Positions 39,039 through 47,580 of a stretch of 64,000 nt of DNA are shown here, piece after piece (position 1 is the stretch's first letter; the number at the start of each line of letters is the position of its first letter). Both the position numbers and the translations under genes were made by a program. Below the pieces are notes generated by a model. The model had not been told where the DNA came from, did no database searches, and was given only the letters and a program-made list of their open reading frames with translations. The DNA is taken from positions 434,001 through 498,000 of the forward strand of contig NZ_JACHFZ010000001.1 of the NCBI RefSeq assembly GCF_014202075.1, written 5' to 3'. The DNA is from Brevundimonas basaltis (GTDB taxonomy: Bacteria; Pseudomonadota; Alphaproteobacteria; Caulobacterales; Caulobacteraceae).

Positions 39039-39386
39039 ATGCCCGCCGATCCCCTCAGCGCCAAGTTCTCCGCCCTGGCCGACCCGACCCGTCGGGCCAT
39101 CCTGGCGCGGCTGTGCGAGGGGGAGGCCACCGTCAACGACCTCGCCGAGCCGTTCGACATGAGCCTGCCGGCCGTGTCGAAACATCTGAAGGTGCTGGAG
39201 AAGGCCGGGCTGATCAGCCGGGGGCGCGAGGCGCAGTGGCGTCCCGCCCGGCTCGAACCGATGGGCCTGAAAGGCGTCGCCGACTGGCTGGAGCATTACC
39301 GCCGCTACTGGGACGCCAGCTTCGACCGTCTGGATGCGTACCTGAAGCAGATTCAGAAAGGAGACCCCGATGGACGGGAACACTGA
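39039..39386 (+). CDS. ArsR/SmtB-family winged-helix regulator
   Basis: 115 residues. The winged helix has FSALADPTRRAILARLCEGE, NDLAEPFDMSLPAVSKHLKVL (recognition helix) and GLISRGREAQWRPARLEP (wing). The cysteine pair used by metal-sensing ArsR members is absent, as in the subgroup found next to SRPBCC genes. It probably represses its own operon. The C-terminal tail (WLEHYRRYWDASFDRLDAYL) is typical of this subgroup. It overlaps the next gene by 17 bases. Confidence 0.9.
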   Translation: MPADPLSAKFSALADPTRRAILARLCEGEATVNDLAEPFDMSLPAVSKHLKVLEKAGLISRGREAQWRPARLEPMGLKGVADWLEHYRRYWDASFDRLDAYLKQIQKGDPDGREH

Positions 39387-39873
39387 GACCAATCCCTGCC
39401 ACACCGACGGTGTCGCCCATGAGCACGCGCTGGTCCTGCGCCGGGTCATCGACGCCTCGCCGGAGCGGATATGGAAGGCGTGGATGACGCCGGACCTGCT
39501 GAAGCAATGGTTCGCGCCGAAGCCATGGACGATCTCGGACGTGCAGGTCGATCCGAGGCCCGGAGGCGTGTTCAACTTCGTCATGCACGGTCCGGACGGC
39601 GAGCGCTTTCCCAACAGCGGCGTTTTCCTGGAGGCGATTCCGAACAAGCGCTGGGTCACGACCGACGCCCTGACGCCCGATTGGCGGCCGGCCGGCCAGC
39701 CGTTTATGGTGGCCACGGTGGAGCTGACGCCGCGCGATGACGGCAAGACCGACTACGTCGCCACCGCGCGGCACTGGAACGCCGAGACGATGAAGCAGCA
39801 CGAGGCCATGGGCTTCCACGAAGGCTGGGGCCAGTGCGCCGACCAGCTGGCCGAGCTGCTGAAGAGCCCCTGA
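39370..39873 (+). CDS. SRPBCC/AHSA1-family protein 1
   Basis: 167 residues. The AHSA1-like domain has VLRRVIDASPERIWKAWMTP, DLLKQWFAPKPWTISDVQVD, and the final FHEGWGQCADQLAELL. These hydrophobic-pocket proteins are commonly co-encoded with an ArsR repressor; ligands are not known. It overlaps the ArsR gene by 17 bases, so it is in the same transcript. It has about 30 extra residues at the N-terminus compared with the next SRPBCC protein. Confidence 0.87.
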   Translation: MDGNTETNPCHTDGVAHEHALVLRRVIDASPERIWKAWMTPDLLKQWFAPKPWTISDVQVDPRPGGVFNFVMHGPDGERFPNSGVFLEAIPNKRWVTTDALTPDWRPAGQPFMVATVELTPRDDGKTDYVATARHWNAETMKQHEAMGFHEGWGQCADQLAELLKSP

Positions 39874-39913
39874 CCCTCCCCGGTCGCGACCGGACCCGCC
39901 GAAGAGCCCCCCG

Positions 39914-40393
39914 ATGACCCTCGCAGAAGACGTCGCCACCCGCCCCACCCTGCACATTCAACGCGTCTTCGACGCCCCGCGGGCGCTGGTGTGGCGGGCG
40001 TGGACCAGCCCCGAGATCATGGTGCTGTGGATGGGGCCGGTCGAATGGCCGATGGTGTCCGGCTCCGGCGATTTTTGCGTGGGCGGCGCCTGGCGGGCCT
40101 GCCTGCGTTCGCCCGCCACCGGCGAGGCGTTGTGGCAGGGCGGGATCTATCGCGAGATCGTGCCGGAGGAGCGGCTGGTCTTCACCTTCAAGTGGGACGA
40201 GGCGCACGAGGACGGACCGCCGGTCGACACCCTGGTAACGGTGAGGCTCAGCGACGCGCCGGGCGGCGGAACCGTGATGGACTTCACCCACGAGGGCCTG
40301 AAGTCCGAACAGAGCCTGACCGGCCACAGGCACGGTTGGACCAGCACCTTCGACCGGCTCGAGGCCTTTCTGGCGCAAGACGGAGTTTCCTGA
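39914..40393 (+). CDS. SRPBCC/AHSA1-family protein 2
   Basis: 159 residues. LHIQRVFDAPRALVWRAWTS and VLWMGPVEWPMVSGSGDFCV open the domain, and GGGTVMDFTHEGLKSEQSLT with WTSTFDRLEAFLAQ closes it. It is a divergent paralogue of the preceding gene. It lies 40 bp downstream in the same direction, under the same ArsR-linked promoter by inference. No specific ligand can be given. Confidence 0.87.
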   Translation: MTLAEDVATRPTLHIQRVFDAPRALVWRAWTSPEIMVLWMGPVEWPMVSGSGDFCVGGAWRACLRSPATGEALWQGGIYREIVPEERLVFTFKWDEAHEDGPPVDTLVTVRLSDAPGGGTVMDFTHEGLKSEQSLTGHRHGWTSTFDRLEAFLAQDGVS

Positions 40394-40455
40394 AGAAGGC
40401 CTATTCCTGATCAGTAGAGACGCGTTCGGTTCAACCTGCTCGAGGAGCGAAGACC

Positions 40456-40896
40456 ATGAAGATCGTGACCAGCCTCAGCTTCCGCGGACAGTGCCGCGAA
40501 GCCTTCGAATTCTACGCCAAGGTGCTTGGCGGAAAGATCACCGCCGCCATGCCCTATGGCGACGCCCCGCCCGACATGCCGGTGGGCCCGCAATACAAGG
40601 ACTGGCTGATGCATTGCTGGCTTGAGGTCGGCGATCAGGCGATCATGGGCGCCGACATGGACGTCGACTGGGCGCCGAACGTCGACAAGCCGAAGAACGG
40701 TTTCGACGTCACCCTGCACACCGAGGACGCGGTCGAGGGACGCCGCTGGTTCGACGCCCTGGCGGAGGGCGGCAAGGTCGGCATGCCCTTCGCCGAGACC
40801 TTCTGGTCGCCCGGCTTCGGCTCACTGACCGACAAGTTCGGCGTACCCTGGATGGTCAATACGATCCCCTCGGGAGACGGACAACCGGCGTCGTGA
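40456..40896 (+). CDS. VOC-superfamily (PhnB/glyoxalase-like) protein
   Basis: 146 residues. The vicinal-oxygen-chelate PhnB-like pattern is LSFRGQCREAFEFYAKVLGG, MHCWLEVGDQAIMGADM and a final KFGVPWMVNTIPS. Such proteins are often encoded near ArsR/SRPBCC pairs; function is unknown. GAGGAG nine bases upstream sets the start. It is 62 bp from the SRPBCC gene and converges on the serine hydrolase gene. Confidence 0.88.
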   Translation: MKIVTSLSFRGQCREAFEFYAKVLGGKITAAMPYGDAPPDMPVGPQYKDWLMHCWLEVGDQAIMGADMDVDWAPNVDKPKNGFDVTLHTEDAVEGRRWFDALAEGGKVGMPFAETFWSPGFGSLTDKFGVPWMVNTIPSGDGQPAS

Positions 40897-40900
40897 GGGT

Positions 40901-42127
40901 TTAGCGCGCCATCGCGGTCGGGAAGGCCCGGCCCAGCGCCTCGGCCATGCCCTGCTGCGACAGCTGGAAGACAGCCTCGCGCTGGTGATAGTTGTTCGAC
41001 AGGACGATCACCGTGACGTCGCCCTCGGGCTGGTGCGTCGCCAGGTTGCGGAAGCCCGACCAGCTGCCGGTGTGATAAATCTGGCGGTCGAGGAAATCGG
41101 GCCGGACCCGGCGGCCAAGACTGTTGACGAACAGGCCATAGCCCCAGTCCCGGCGGGGCCGGCCGCGTTCGTCCGGCGTGTCGGCCGGGGCGTGATCGGC
41201 GATCATCTGGCTATAGCTCTCCGGGCTCAGCAGCGTCCCGCCATGCAGGGCGCGGTTCCAGACCAGCAGGTCGTCCAGTGTCGAATACAGGGCGCCCGCG
41301 CCAGGGATGATGCTGACGTTGTGGTCCGGCTGCGGCGACGGCGGGCCGCCAAGATTGGCGTAGCCCATGACCACGTCGGACCGGTCGTCCTCGAAGCCGG
41401 TGTCGGCCATGGCGAGCGGCACGAAGAAGGCGTCGCGAAGATAGTCTTGCAGCGGCAGGCCGCTGGCCTTCTGCACCACATGGCCCAGCAGGTTGTAGGC
41501 GGCGTTGTTGTAGCGGACCTTCGTACCCGGCGGGAACTGCAGGCCATACTGCGCTGACTCCACGGTCAATTGTTCCGAAGTGGCCGGCGTGACGCGGCGG
41601 AGACCCCAGCCCGGACGGGCCATCAGGTCAGGGATGCCCGAGGTGTGCGACAACAGGTGATGCAGGCGGATCGGGGCCCAGGCCGCCGGACAGTCCTCGA
41701 CCCAACGGCAAACCGGGTCGTCGACCGTCAGCACTCCCTCGTCCTGCAGTCGGAGGATGGCGGCGGCGGTGAACTGCTTGCTGACCGAGGCGAGGCGGAA
41801 GCGGGAATCGAGCGCCAGCGGCTTGCCGAGATTGCGGTCCGCATAGCCGTAGACCTGGCGGAACAGCACCTGATCGCCCCTGGCCACCAGCACGCCGCCG
41901 GTGAAAGCGCCTGACCCGCCCCAGCGTTCCAGCTGTCCGGCCAGCTGGGGCAGGTCCTCGACCACGACCAGCGGCGGGCGGGGCGGCAGAGGTTCCGGCG
42001 CCGGCGCTTCCGGCAAGGGCCGGACCGTGAGCCAGGCGACGACCCCGGCGGCGAGGACGAAGATCACGGCGAGAAAGGCCATCGTCAGCCGGGGGTGGCC
42101 GCCGGAGTGTCTGGGGACGTGAAACAC
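40901..42127 (-). CDS. Membrane-anchored serine hydrolase (class C beta-lactamase fold)
   Basis: 408 residues from GTG 42127; ATG 42082 would remove 15 residues. One N-terminal membrane helix is followed by a Pro-rich spacer (PLPEAPAPEPLPPRPP) and the penicillin-binding fold. SVSK holds the catalytic Ser and Lys, YNNAAYNLLG is the YxN motif, and HTSG-like SHTSGIPDL is typical of LACTB/EstB relatives. A YHTGSWSGF block matches the third motif. It could be a peptidase or esterase; true beta-lactamase activity is unproven. It follows era by four bases. Confidence 0.82.
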   Translation of the reverse strand: MFHVPRHSGGHPRLTMAFLAVIFVLAAGVVAWLTVRPLPEAPAPEPLPPRPPLVVVEDLPQLAGQLERWGGSGAFTGGVLVARGDQVLFRQVYGYADRNLGKPLALDSRFRLASVSKQFTAAAILRLQDEGVLTVDDPVCRWVEDCPAAWAPIRLHHLLSHTSGIPDLMARPGWGLRRVTPATSEQLTVESAQYGLQFPPGTKVRYNNAAYNLLGHVVQKASGLPLQDYLRDAFFVPLAMADTGFEDDRSDVVMGYANLGGPPSPQPDHNVSIIPGAGALYSTLDDLLVWNRALHGGTLLSPESYSQMIADHAPADTPDERGRPRRDWGYGLFVNSLGRRVRPDFLDRQIYHTGSWSGFRNLATHQPEGDVTVIVLSNNYHQREAVFQLSQQGMAEALGRAFPTAMAR

Positions 42128-42131
42128 CAGC

Positions 42132-43079
42132 CTAGACGTCGTAATCCAGCCCGAACTGGGCGAAGAGGGCGCGGCTGTCCTGCCATTTCGGGTCGACCTT
42201 GACCGTCAGGAACAGATGCACCGGGCGGTCGAGCAGCTCGATCAACTCCTCGCGGGACTTCTGACCGATCCATTTCAGGGTCTGGCCGCCCTTGCCCAGC
42301 ACGATCGGCCGCTGGCTCTCGCGCTCGACGTAGATGGTCTGTTCGATGCGGGCCGAGCCGTCGGCCTTGTCCTCGAACGAGGTGGTCTCGACCGCCGCCG
42401 AATAGGGCAGCTCCTCGTGGACGCGCAAATAGACCTTCTCGCGGGTGATTTCGGCCGCCAGCACGCGCATCGGCACATCGGCCGACTGATCCTCGGGATA
42501 GAGCCAGGGCCCTTCCGGCATGGCTCGGGCGAGGCGCTGCTTCAGGTCATCGACACCGTCGCCGCTGAGCGCGGAGATCATATAGACCTCGGAATAGACG
42601 CCGGTTTCGAACAGGGCATGCGAGAGGGCCAGCAGGGTGTCGCGCCGCATTCCGTCGATCTTGTTCAGCGCGAGAATGACCTGTTTCCCGGCGGCCTTGA
42701 GCGCGGCGATGATGGTCTCGGTGTCCTCGGCCGAGCGGCGATCGGCGGCCTGACCGTCCCTGCCCTCGGCGGCGATGTGCGAGGCGGCGTCGATCAGGTG
42801 GACCACCACGTCGGCGTCGTCGGCCCCGCCCCAGGCCGAGGCGACCATGGCCCGGTCCAGGCGCCGGCGCGGGGTGAAGATGCCGGGCGTGTCGACCAGC
42901 ACGATCTGTGCGTCGCCCTCCATGGCGATGCCGCGCACCGGAAAGCGGGTGGTCTGGACCTTCTGGGTGACGATCGAGACCTTTGTCCCGGTCAGGCGGT
43001 TGACCAGCGTCGACTTGCCCGCATTGGGCGCGCCGATGATCGCGGCGAAGCCGGCTCGCTGGTTTTGGGTCTCGGTCAA
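42132..43079 (-). CDS. era: GTPase Era
   Basis: 315 residues. G1 GAPNAGKSTLVN, G3 DTPGIF, G4 NKID and the G2 region TRFPVRGIA are present; the KH domain has RESQRPIVLGKGGQTLKWIG. Era assists 16S rRNA and 30S maturation. It overlaps rnc by four bases (43076-43079), the standard rnc-era pairing, and its stop is followed by the serine hydrolase gene. Confidence 0.96.
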   Translation of the reverse strand: MTETQNQRAGFAAIIGAPNAGKSTLVNRLTGTKVSIVTQKVQTTRFPVRGIAMEGDAQIVLVDTPGIFTPRRRLDRAMVASAWGGADDADVVVHLIDAASHIAAEGRDGQAADRRSAEDTETIIAALKAAGKQVILALNKIDGMRRDTLLALSHALFETGVYSEVYMISALSGDGVDDLKQRLARAMPEGPWLYPEDQSADVPMRVLAAEITREKVYLRVHEELPYSAAVETTSFEDKADGSARIEQTIYVERESQRPIVLGKGGQTLKWIGQKSREELIELLDRPVHLFLTVKVDPKWQDSRALFAQFGLDYDV

Positions 43080-43792
43080 ATCACGCCTTCACGCTGCAGC
43101 AGGCCGATGGCGGCCGCCTTCTCCGCGTCCTGACGCGAACGGCCCTGCGCGGTCAAGGGCGGATATCCGTCCACCATGGCCTCGACGGTGAATGTCGGGG
43201 CGTGGTCCGAGCCGGTGCGCTCGACGATGCGGTAGGTCGGCAGCGGTCTCCCCTGCCCCAGCGCCCATTCCTGCAGGGCCGATTTCGGGTTGGTCAGGGA
43301 CCGGCGCGGCGGGGCGGCCAGTTCGGCGGCCCAGGCGCGTTCGAACACGGCGCGGGCGGCGTCGATGCCGCCGTCCAGCCAGACCGCGGCGAGGATGGCC
43401 TCCATGGCGTCGCCGAGCATGCCCTCGCGACGCCGGCCGCCCTGTTTGGCCTCGCCCGGCGACAGTCGCATGGCGTCGCCGACGCCGAGACTCTCGGCGG
43501 CGCGGGCGCAGGTGGCCTTGTCGACGAGGCCGTGCAGCAGCGAGGACATCTCGCCCTCGTCAGCGGCGGGGAAGTCGCGCATCAGCCGATCGGCGACGAG
43601 CAGGCCGAGCACCCGGTCGCCGAGAAACTCCATCCGCTGGTTGTCGAGGAACGGCCGGCCGCGGGCATCCCGTTCGGCCCCCTCCCCCACGCTGGCGTGA
43701 GTCAGGGCCTGGTCGAGCAGCGACGGGTCCCGGAAGTCGTGGCCCAGCTTGCGCGCCAGCGCCGCGACCGCCTGCGCCCGCCGGTCAGCCAT
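43076..43792 (-). CDS. rnc: Ribonuclease III
   Basis: 238 residues from ATG 43792; upstream in-frame codons overlap lepB. The nuclease signature is NQRMEFLGDRVLGLLVADRL, with the EGEMSSLLHGLVDK helix and metal-site AMEAILAAVWLDGG. The double-stranded-RNA-binding domain begins NPKSALQEWALGQG and contains ERTGSDHAPTFTVEAMVDG. It processes rRNA and structured RNAs. It shares one base with the lepB stop (TGATG) and overlaps era. Confidence 0.95.
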   Translation of the reverse strand: MADRRAQAVAALARKLGHDFRDPSLLDQALTHASVGEGAERDARGRPFLDNQRMEFLGDRVLGLLVADRLMRDFPAADEGEMSSLLHGLVDKATCARAAESLGVGDAMRLSPGEAKQGGRRREGMLGDAMEAILAAVWLDGGIDAARAVFERAWAAELAAPPRRSLTNPKSALQEWALGQGRPLPTYRIVERTGSDHAPTFTVEAMVDGYPPLTAQGRSRQDAEKAAAIGLLQREGVI

Positions 43793-44967
43793 CAGTGCAG
43801 GACGGTGAAGAACCGGCTCGGACGGACCTTCGAGAACCAGCTGACGGGATTCCAAAGCGAGGCGCCCTCGGTCCACGAGAACAGGATGATCTCGGCCTTG
43901 CCGATCAGGTTCTCGGCCGGAACCAGGCCGACGCCGTTCTCGGTGACGCCGTAGCGGCTGTCGACCGAATTGTCCCGGTTGTCGCCCATCATGAAATAGT
44001 AGCCTTCGGGGACCTCGAACACCGGGGTGTCGTCGGCCTGGTTGCCGGGACCGTAGTCCTGGATGGTGAAGGTCTTGCCGCCGGGCAGGGTCTCACGCGC
44101 CTTGATGACGGGCATGCCGTACATGTTGGCGGCGTCGGCGTCGCTGATGACGACGTCCTGCACCGGCTGGTCGTTGATGTGCAGGACGTTGTTGATCATC
44201 TGGACCCGATCGCCGGGCAGGCCGACCAGACGCTTGATGTAGTCCGTCTTGTTGTCGCGCGGCAGTTTGAACACCACGATGTCGCCACGCTCGGGCTGCT
44301 GTCCAAAGATGCGGCCCTCGAACACCGGCGGGCTGAACGGGATGGCATGCTTCGAATAGCCATAGCTCCACTTGGAGACGACGATGTAGTCGCCCTCGTA
44401 GAGGTTGGGCTCCATCGAGGCCGACGGGATGGTGAAGGGCTGGAACAGCAGCACCCGCAGGACGAGAGCGATGAGCAGGGCGAAGACGATCGTCTTGATG
44501 ATCTCGACGGTCTCGTTGCCGCCGCCCGACTTGCCTTTCTTGCGGCCCGTCTTGCCGCGGGCGTAGACGGGCGTCGTATCGACGTCCTCGAAGGGCGCGT
44601 CGCCCGAGTCGCTCCACACCGGCGTCCTGGACGAGGCGGCGGCGGCACCGGCGGCGGCGGCGGCGGTCGCCCCGGCGGCGGTCACAGCCGCGTCGTGGTC
44701 GCCGTGCGCGGCTTCGGCCTGGACCTCGTGGCCGTGCCCGGCGTGATCCGCGGCATGGGCGTCCGCCACCGGATGGACCTCGGGTGCAGGTTCGTCATGA
44801 TGAGCATCGGCGGCCGGCGCGGCGTGGGCCTCGTCGTGCCGCTCGGCGCCGTGCGTCCCGGCGGGCTCCGCATGATCCGGTTCCGGCGAGGCGGCCGGTG
44901 CGTGATCATCGTGACCGTGTCCGGCGTCCTGGCCGTGGTCGTCGTGCGGCTTGTTCTCGTCGCTCAT
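43792..44967 (-). CDS. lepB: Signal peptidase I with long His/Asp-rich N-terminal extension
   Basis: 391 residues, about 130 longer than a typical LepB of this class. Residues 1-92 carry 18 histidines along with many Asp, Glu and Ala; ~93-112 are Ala-rich. A basic stretch (RGKTGRKKGKSGGG, ~137-150) precedes the membrane helix (~154-176). The catalytic domain is intact: Ser184 in PSASMEPN, Lys245 in DYIKRLVGLPGD, and GDNRDNSVDSRYG. It removes signal peptides from exported proteins. Start ATG 44967. Whether the extension binds metal is unknown. Upstream of rnc and era on the same strand. Confidence 0.93.
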   Translation of the reverse strand: MSDENKPHDDHGQDAGHGHDDHAPAASPEPDHAEPAGTHGAERHDEAHAAPAADAHHDEPAPEVHPVADAHAADHAGHGHEVQAEAAHGDHDAAVTAAGATAAAAAGAAAASSRTPVWSDSGDAPFEDVDTTPVYARGKTGRKKGKSGGGNETVEIIKTIVFALLIALVLRVLLFQPFTIPSASMEPNLYEGDYIVVSKWSYGYSKHAIPFSPPVFEGRIFGQQPERGDIVVFKLPRDNKTDYIKRLVGLPGDRVQMINNVLHINDQPVQDVVISDADAANMYGMPVIKARETLPGGKTFTIQDYGPGNQADDTPVFEVPEGYYFMMGDNRDNSVDSRYGVTENGVGLVPAENLIGKAEIILFSWTEGASLWNPVSWFSKVRPSRFFTVLH

Positions 44968-45028
44968 GGTGACCCTGTCCCCCAGCCGCTGTGCGCGGTC
45001 TTTCAGCGGCAGAAGCGGTATAACGTGA

Positions 45029-45430
45029 TTAAGCCATCGGCAAGGCTTCGATCACCACGAAGGCGAGCGCGTAGGGGTGTTCGTCGCTCAGCGTGAGATG
45101 GATTCGCGCCTCGTGACCCGGAGGCGTCAGACGCGCCAGATGCTCGGCGGCGTGGCCGGTCAGGCGCAGGGTCGGCTGTCCGGACGGCAGGTTGGCGACG
45201 CCCATGTCGCGCCAGTAGACATCGGCCCGCATGCCCGTGCCCAAGGCCTTGGCGCAGGCCTCCTTGGCCGCGAATCGCTTGGCGTAGCTCCAAGCCGGCT
45301 CCGGCTTGCGGTCAGAACGGACCCGTTCCAGTTCGGTGAAGCAGCGCAGCTTGAAGCGCTCGCCGTAGCGGTCCAGCGAGTTCTGGATGCGGCGGATGTC
45401 GCACAGGTCCGCGCCGACGCCGACGATCAT
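45029..45430 (-). CDS. acpS: Holo-[acyl-carrier-protein] synthase
   Basis: 133 residues. [21 protein letters not shown] has the metal-binding Asp, and [16 protein letters not shown] holds the Glu and Lys of the active site; [18 protein letters not shown] closes the fold. It transfers phosphopantetheine from CoA to ACP. It overlaps pdxJ by four bases (45427-45430) and is 61 bp upstream of lepB, the conserved pdxJ-acpS-lepB order. Confidence 0.95.
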   Translation of the reverse strand: MIVGVGADLCDIRRIQNSLDRYGERFKLRCFTELERVRSDRKPEPAWSYAKRFAAKEACAKALGTGMRADVYWRDMGVANLPSGQPTLRLTGHAAEHLARLTPPGHEARIHLTLSDEHPYALAFVVIEALPMA

Positions 45431-46164
45431 GAAGCGGCGTCCATGGCCGCACGCATCCGGTGGATTGCGGCGGTCAGGCCGACGAAGACCGCTTCGCCGA
45501 TCAGGAAGTGACCGATATTGAGCTCCCGCACCTCCGGGATGGCCATCATGTCGCCTGCGGTCTGGTAGTCGAGCCCGTGGCCGGCGTGGACCTCCAGGCC
45601 AAGATCGGCGGCGCGGCTGGCGGCGGCCTGCAGGCGGACGAACTCCACCGCCCGTTCGTCGCCCGACACATGGCAGTACCGGCCAGTGTGGAACTCGACG
45701 ACCTGGGCTCCGACGGCGTGGGCGGCCTCGACCTGCTCAAGCGCCGGCTCGATGAACAGCGAGACCCGCACGCCGGCGTCGGCCAGGGCCCTGGCCACCG
45801 GCGCGATCCGCGCCTCGCAGCCGGCCACGGCCAGGCCGCCCTCGGTGGTCACCTCCTCGCGCCGTTCGGGCACCAGGCAGGCGGCGTGCGGGCGATGGCG
45901 CAGGGCGATGGTCAGCATCTCGTCGGTGACCGCCATCTCGAGGTTCAGCGGGCGACCGGCGACGGCGCACAGCTCGCTGAGCGCCTCGATATCGGTGTCG
46001 GTGATGTGGCGGCGGTCTTCCCGCAGGTGGGCGGTGATGCCGTCGGCGCCGGCGGCGAGAGCCTCGCGGGCGGCGCGGACCGGATCGGGATGGACCCCGC
46101 CCCGGGCATTCCGGACCGTGGCCACATGGTCGATGTTGACGCCAAGGCGGACGGGCGAGACCAT
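45427..46164 (-). CDS. pdxJ: Pyridoxine 5'-phosphate synthase
   Basis: 245 residues. [17 protein letters not shown] contains the catalytic His, [17 protein letters not shown] the phosphate-site residues, and [18 protein letters not shown] and [13 protein letters not shown] complete the barrel. It condenses 1-deoxyxylulose 5-phosphate with 3-amino-2-oxopropyl phosphate to PNP in vitamin B6 synthesis; deoxyxylulose phosphate also feeds the MEP pathway. Full length, ATG 46164, nine bases after pyrE. Confidence 0.97.
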   Translation of the reverse strand: MVSPVRLGVNIDHVATVRNARGGVHPDPVRAAREALAAGADGITAHLREDRRHITDTDIEALSELCAVAGRPLNLEMAVTDEMLTIALRHRPHAACLVPERREEVTTEGGLAVAGCEARIAPVARALADAGVRVSLFIEPALEQVEAAHAVGAQVVEFHTGRYCHVSGDERAVEFVRLQAAASRAADLGLEVHAGHGLDYQTAGDMMAIPEVRELNIGHFLIGEAVFVGLTAAIHRMRAAMDAAS

Positions 46165-46173
46165 CTGGCTCTC

Positions 46174-46758
46174 CTACTTCGCCAGCCGCCGGCTGCCGGG
46201 GTCCTCGACCGGCAGGGCGGCCAGTTCGGGCGGCAGGGCGTCGGCGGGATAGGCCGGAACGTCCAGCGTGGCCAGCGCCACCAGCGGCACGCCGACATCG
46301 GCCCGACCGCCCGAGCGGTCGACGATGCAGGCCGCCGCCACGACGTCGCCGCCGGCCGCCCGGATCGCCGCGATGCATTCGCGCGAGCTCAGGCCGGTGG
46401 TGACGATGTCCTCGACCATGACGATCTTCTGGCCGGGTTCGACGTGGAAGCCGCGGCGCAGTTTGAACGCACCGCCCTCGCGCTCGACATACATCGACGG
46501 GACCTTGAGCCAGCGGGCGGTCTCATAGCCGGGAATGATGCCGCCGACCGCGGGCGAAATGGCCACGTCGACGGGGCCCACGGCGGCGATGATCTTCTCC
46601 GCCAGCGCCTTGCACAGGCGGGTGCAGCGCGCCGCGTCCATGAACACCAGGTTCTTCTGCAGGAAGACCGGGCTGTGCAGGCCGGAGGAGAGTACGAAAT
46701 GGCCCTCACGCAGGGCTCCGGCGGCGCGGAATTCGTCGAGAACGTCGTCTGAGGTCAT
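46174..46758 (-). CDS. pyrE: Orotate phosphoribosyltransferase
   Basis: 194 residues. [34 protein letters not shown] and the PRPP loop [20 protein letters not shown] are clear, with [10 protein letters not shown] in the hood region. It makes OMP from orotate and PRPP in pyrimidine synthesis. The last residues continue past the usual barrel by about ten. It is 48 bp downstream of the LOG-family gene and nine bases before pdxJ on the same strand. Confidence 0.95.
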   Translation of the reverse strand: MTSDDVLDEFRAAGALREGHFVLSSGLHSPVFLQKNLVFMDAARCTRLCKALAEKIIAAVGPVDVAISPAVGGIIPGYETARWLKVPSMYVEREGGAFKLRRGFHVEPGQKIVMVEDIVTTGLSSRECIAAIRAAGGDVVAAACIVDRSGGRADVGVPLVALATLDVPAYPADALPPELAALPVEDPGSRRLAK

Positions 46759-46806
46759 GGCGGGCTGTCTAGCGCAGCCGTGGCGGCGAAAGAAGATGCG
46801 CCGGCG

Positions 46807-47580
46807 TCAATCGGCCCTTTGGTGCGGCTTCAGGCCTCCGGCCAGCAAGGCCGACCAGACACCCTCGGCGTCTCCGGCGAAGCGGAAAAGATCGACATCG
46901 CCCGGGTGGATCATGCCGTGCCGCACGAGCACGTCGAAATTGATCGCCGATCGCCAGTAGGCCTCATCGAACAGGACGATGGGAATGCGCGGCGCCTTCC
47001 CGGTCTGGCGCAGGGTCAGGATCTCGAAAAGCTCATCGAAGGTGCCGAAGCCGCCCGGGAAGACCACCAGCGCGTTGGCGCGCATGGCCAGGTGCATCTT
47101 GCGCATGGCGAAGTAGTGGAAGTTGAACGTCAGTTCGGGCCTCGACCAGGCGTTCGGTTCCTGCTCGTGCGGCAGGGTGATGTTGAAGCCGATCGACGGC
47201 GCGCCGACGTCGGCCGCGCCCCGGTTGGCGGCGCCCATGATCCCCGGCCCGCCGCCGGTGGCGATGACGTTGTCGCGGGGCTGGCCGTTCGGGCCATGCA
47301 TCGCCCCGCCGCGCTCCGAGGCCAGTCGCCCGAAGGCCCGCGCCGCCTCGTACCAGCGAGCATGTTCGCCTTCGCCGTCCTCGCCGATGCGGGCGCTGCC
47401 GAACACCACGATCGTCGAGCGGACGCCCCAGGCCCGCAACGCCTCCTCGGCCTTGGCGTATTCCATCAGGAAGCGCACGCCGCGCATGGAGTCGCCGAGC
47501 AAAAACTCTTCGTCGAGCGCGGCCAGCCGGAAGGACGGCGAAGCCATCTGGGCCGCGTTGTCCGGGGCCTCCGCGCTCAC
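46807..47580 (-). CDS. LOG/TIGR00730-family Rossmann protein (putative nucleotide phosphoribohydrolase)
   Basis: 257 residues from GTG 47580, which overlaps the rsh stop as GTGA; ATG 47547 is an alternative. IVVFGSARIGEDG opens the fold, VIATGGGPGIMGAANRGA and the LOG motif VVFPGGFGTFDELFEIL are complete. LOG enzymes release the base from nucleotide 5'-monophosphates; plant members activate cytokinins and E. coli PpnN is regulated by ppGpp. The substrate here is inferred. The overlap with the (p)ppGpp gene is notable. Confidence 0.88.
   Translation of the reverse strand: MSAEAPDNAAQMASPSFRLAALDEEFLLGDSMRGVRFLMEYAKAEEALRAWGVRSTIVVFGSARIGEDGEGEHARWYEAARAFGRLASERGGAMHGPNGQPRDNVIATGGGPGIMGAANRGAADVGAPSIGFNITLPHEQEPNAWSRPELTFNFHYFAMRKMHLAMRANALVVFPGGFGTFDELFEILTLRQTGKAPRIPIVLFDEAYWRSAINFDVLVRHGMIHPGDVDLFRFAGDAEGVWSALLAGGLKPHQRAD

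Noticed and set aside
40901..42127. Serine hydrolase called as a beta-lactamase resistance gene
   Set aside because: SxxK and YxN are shared with esterases and peptidases, it has a membrane anchor, and no resistance-type context is present.
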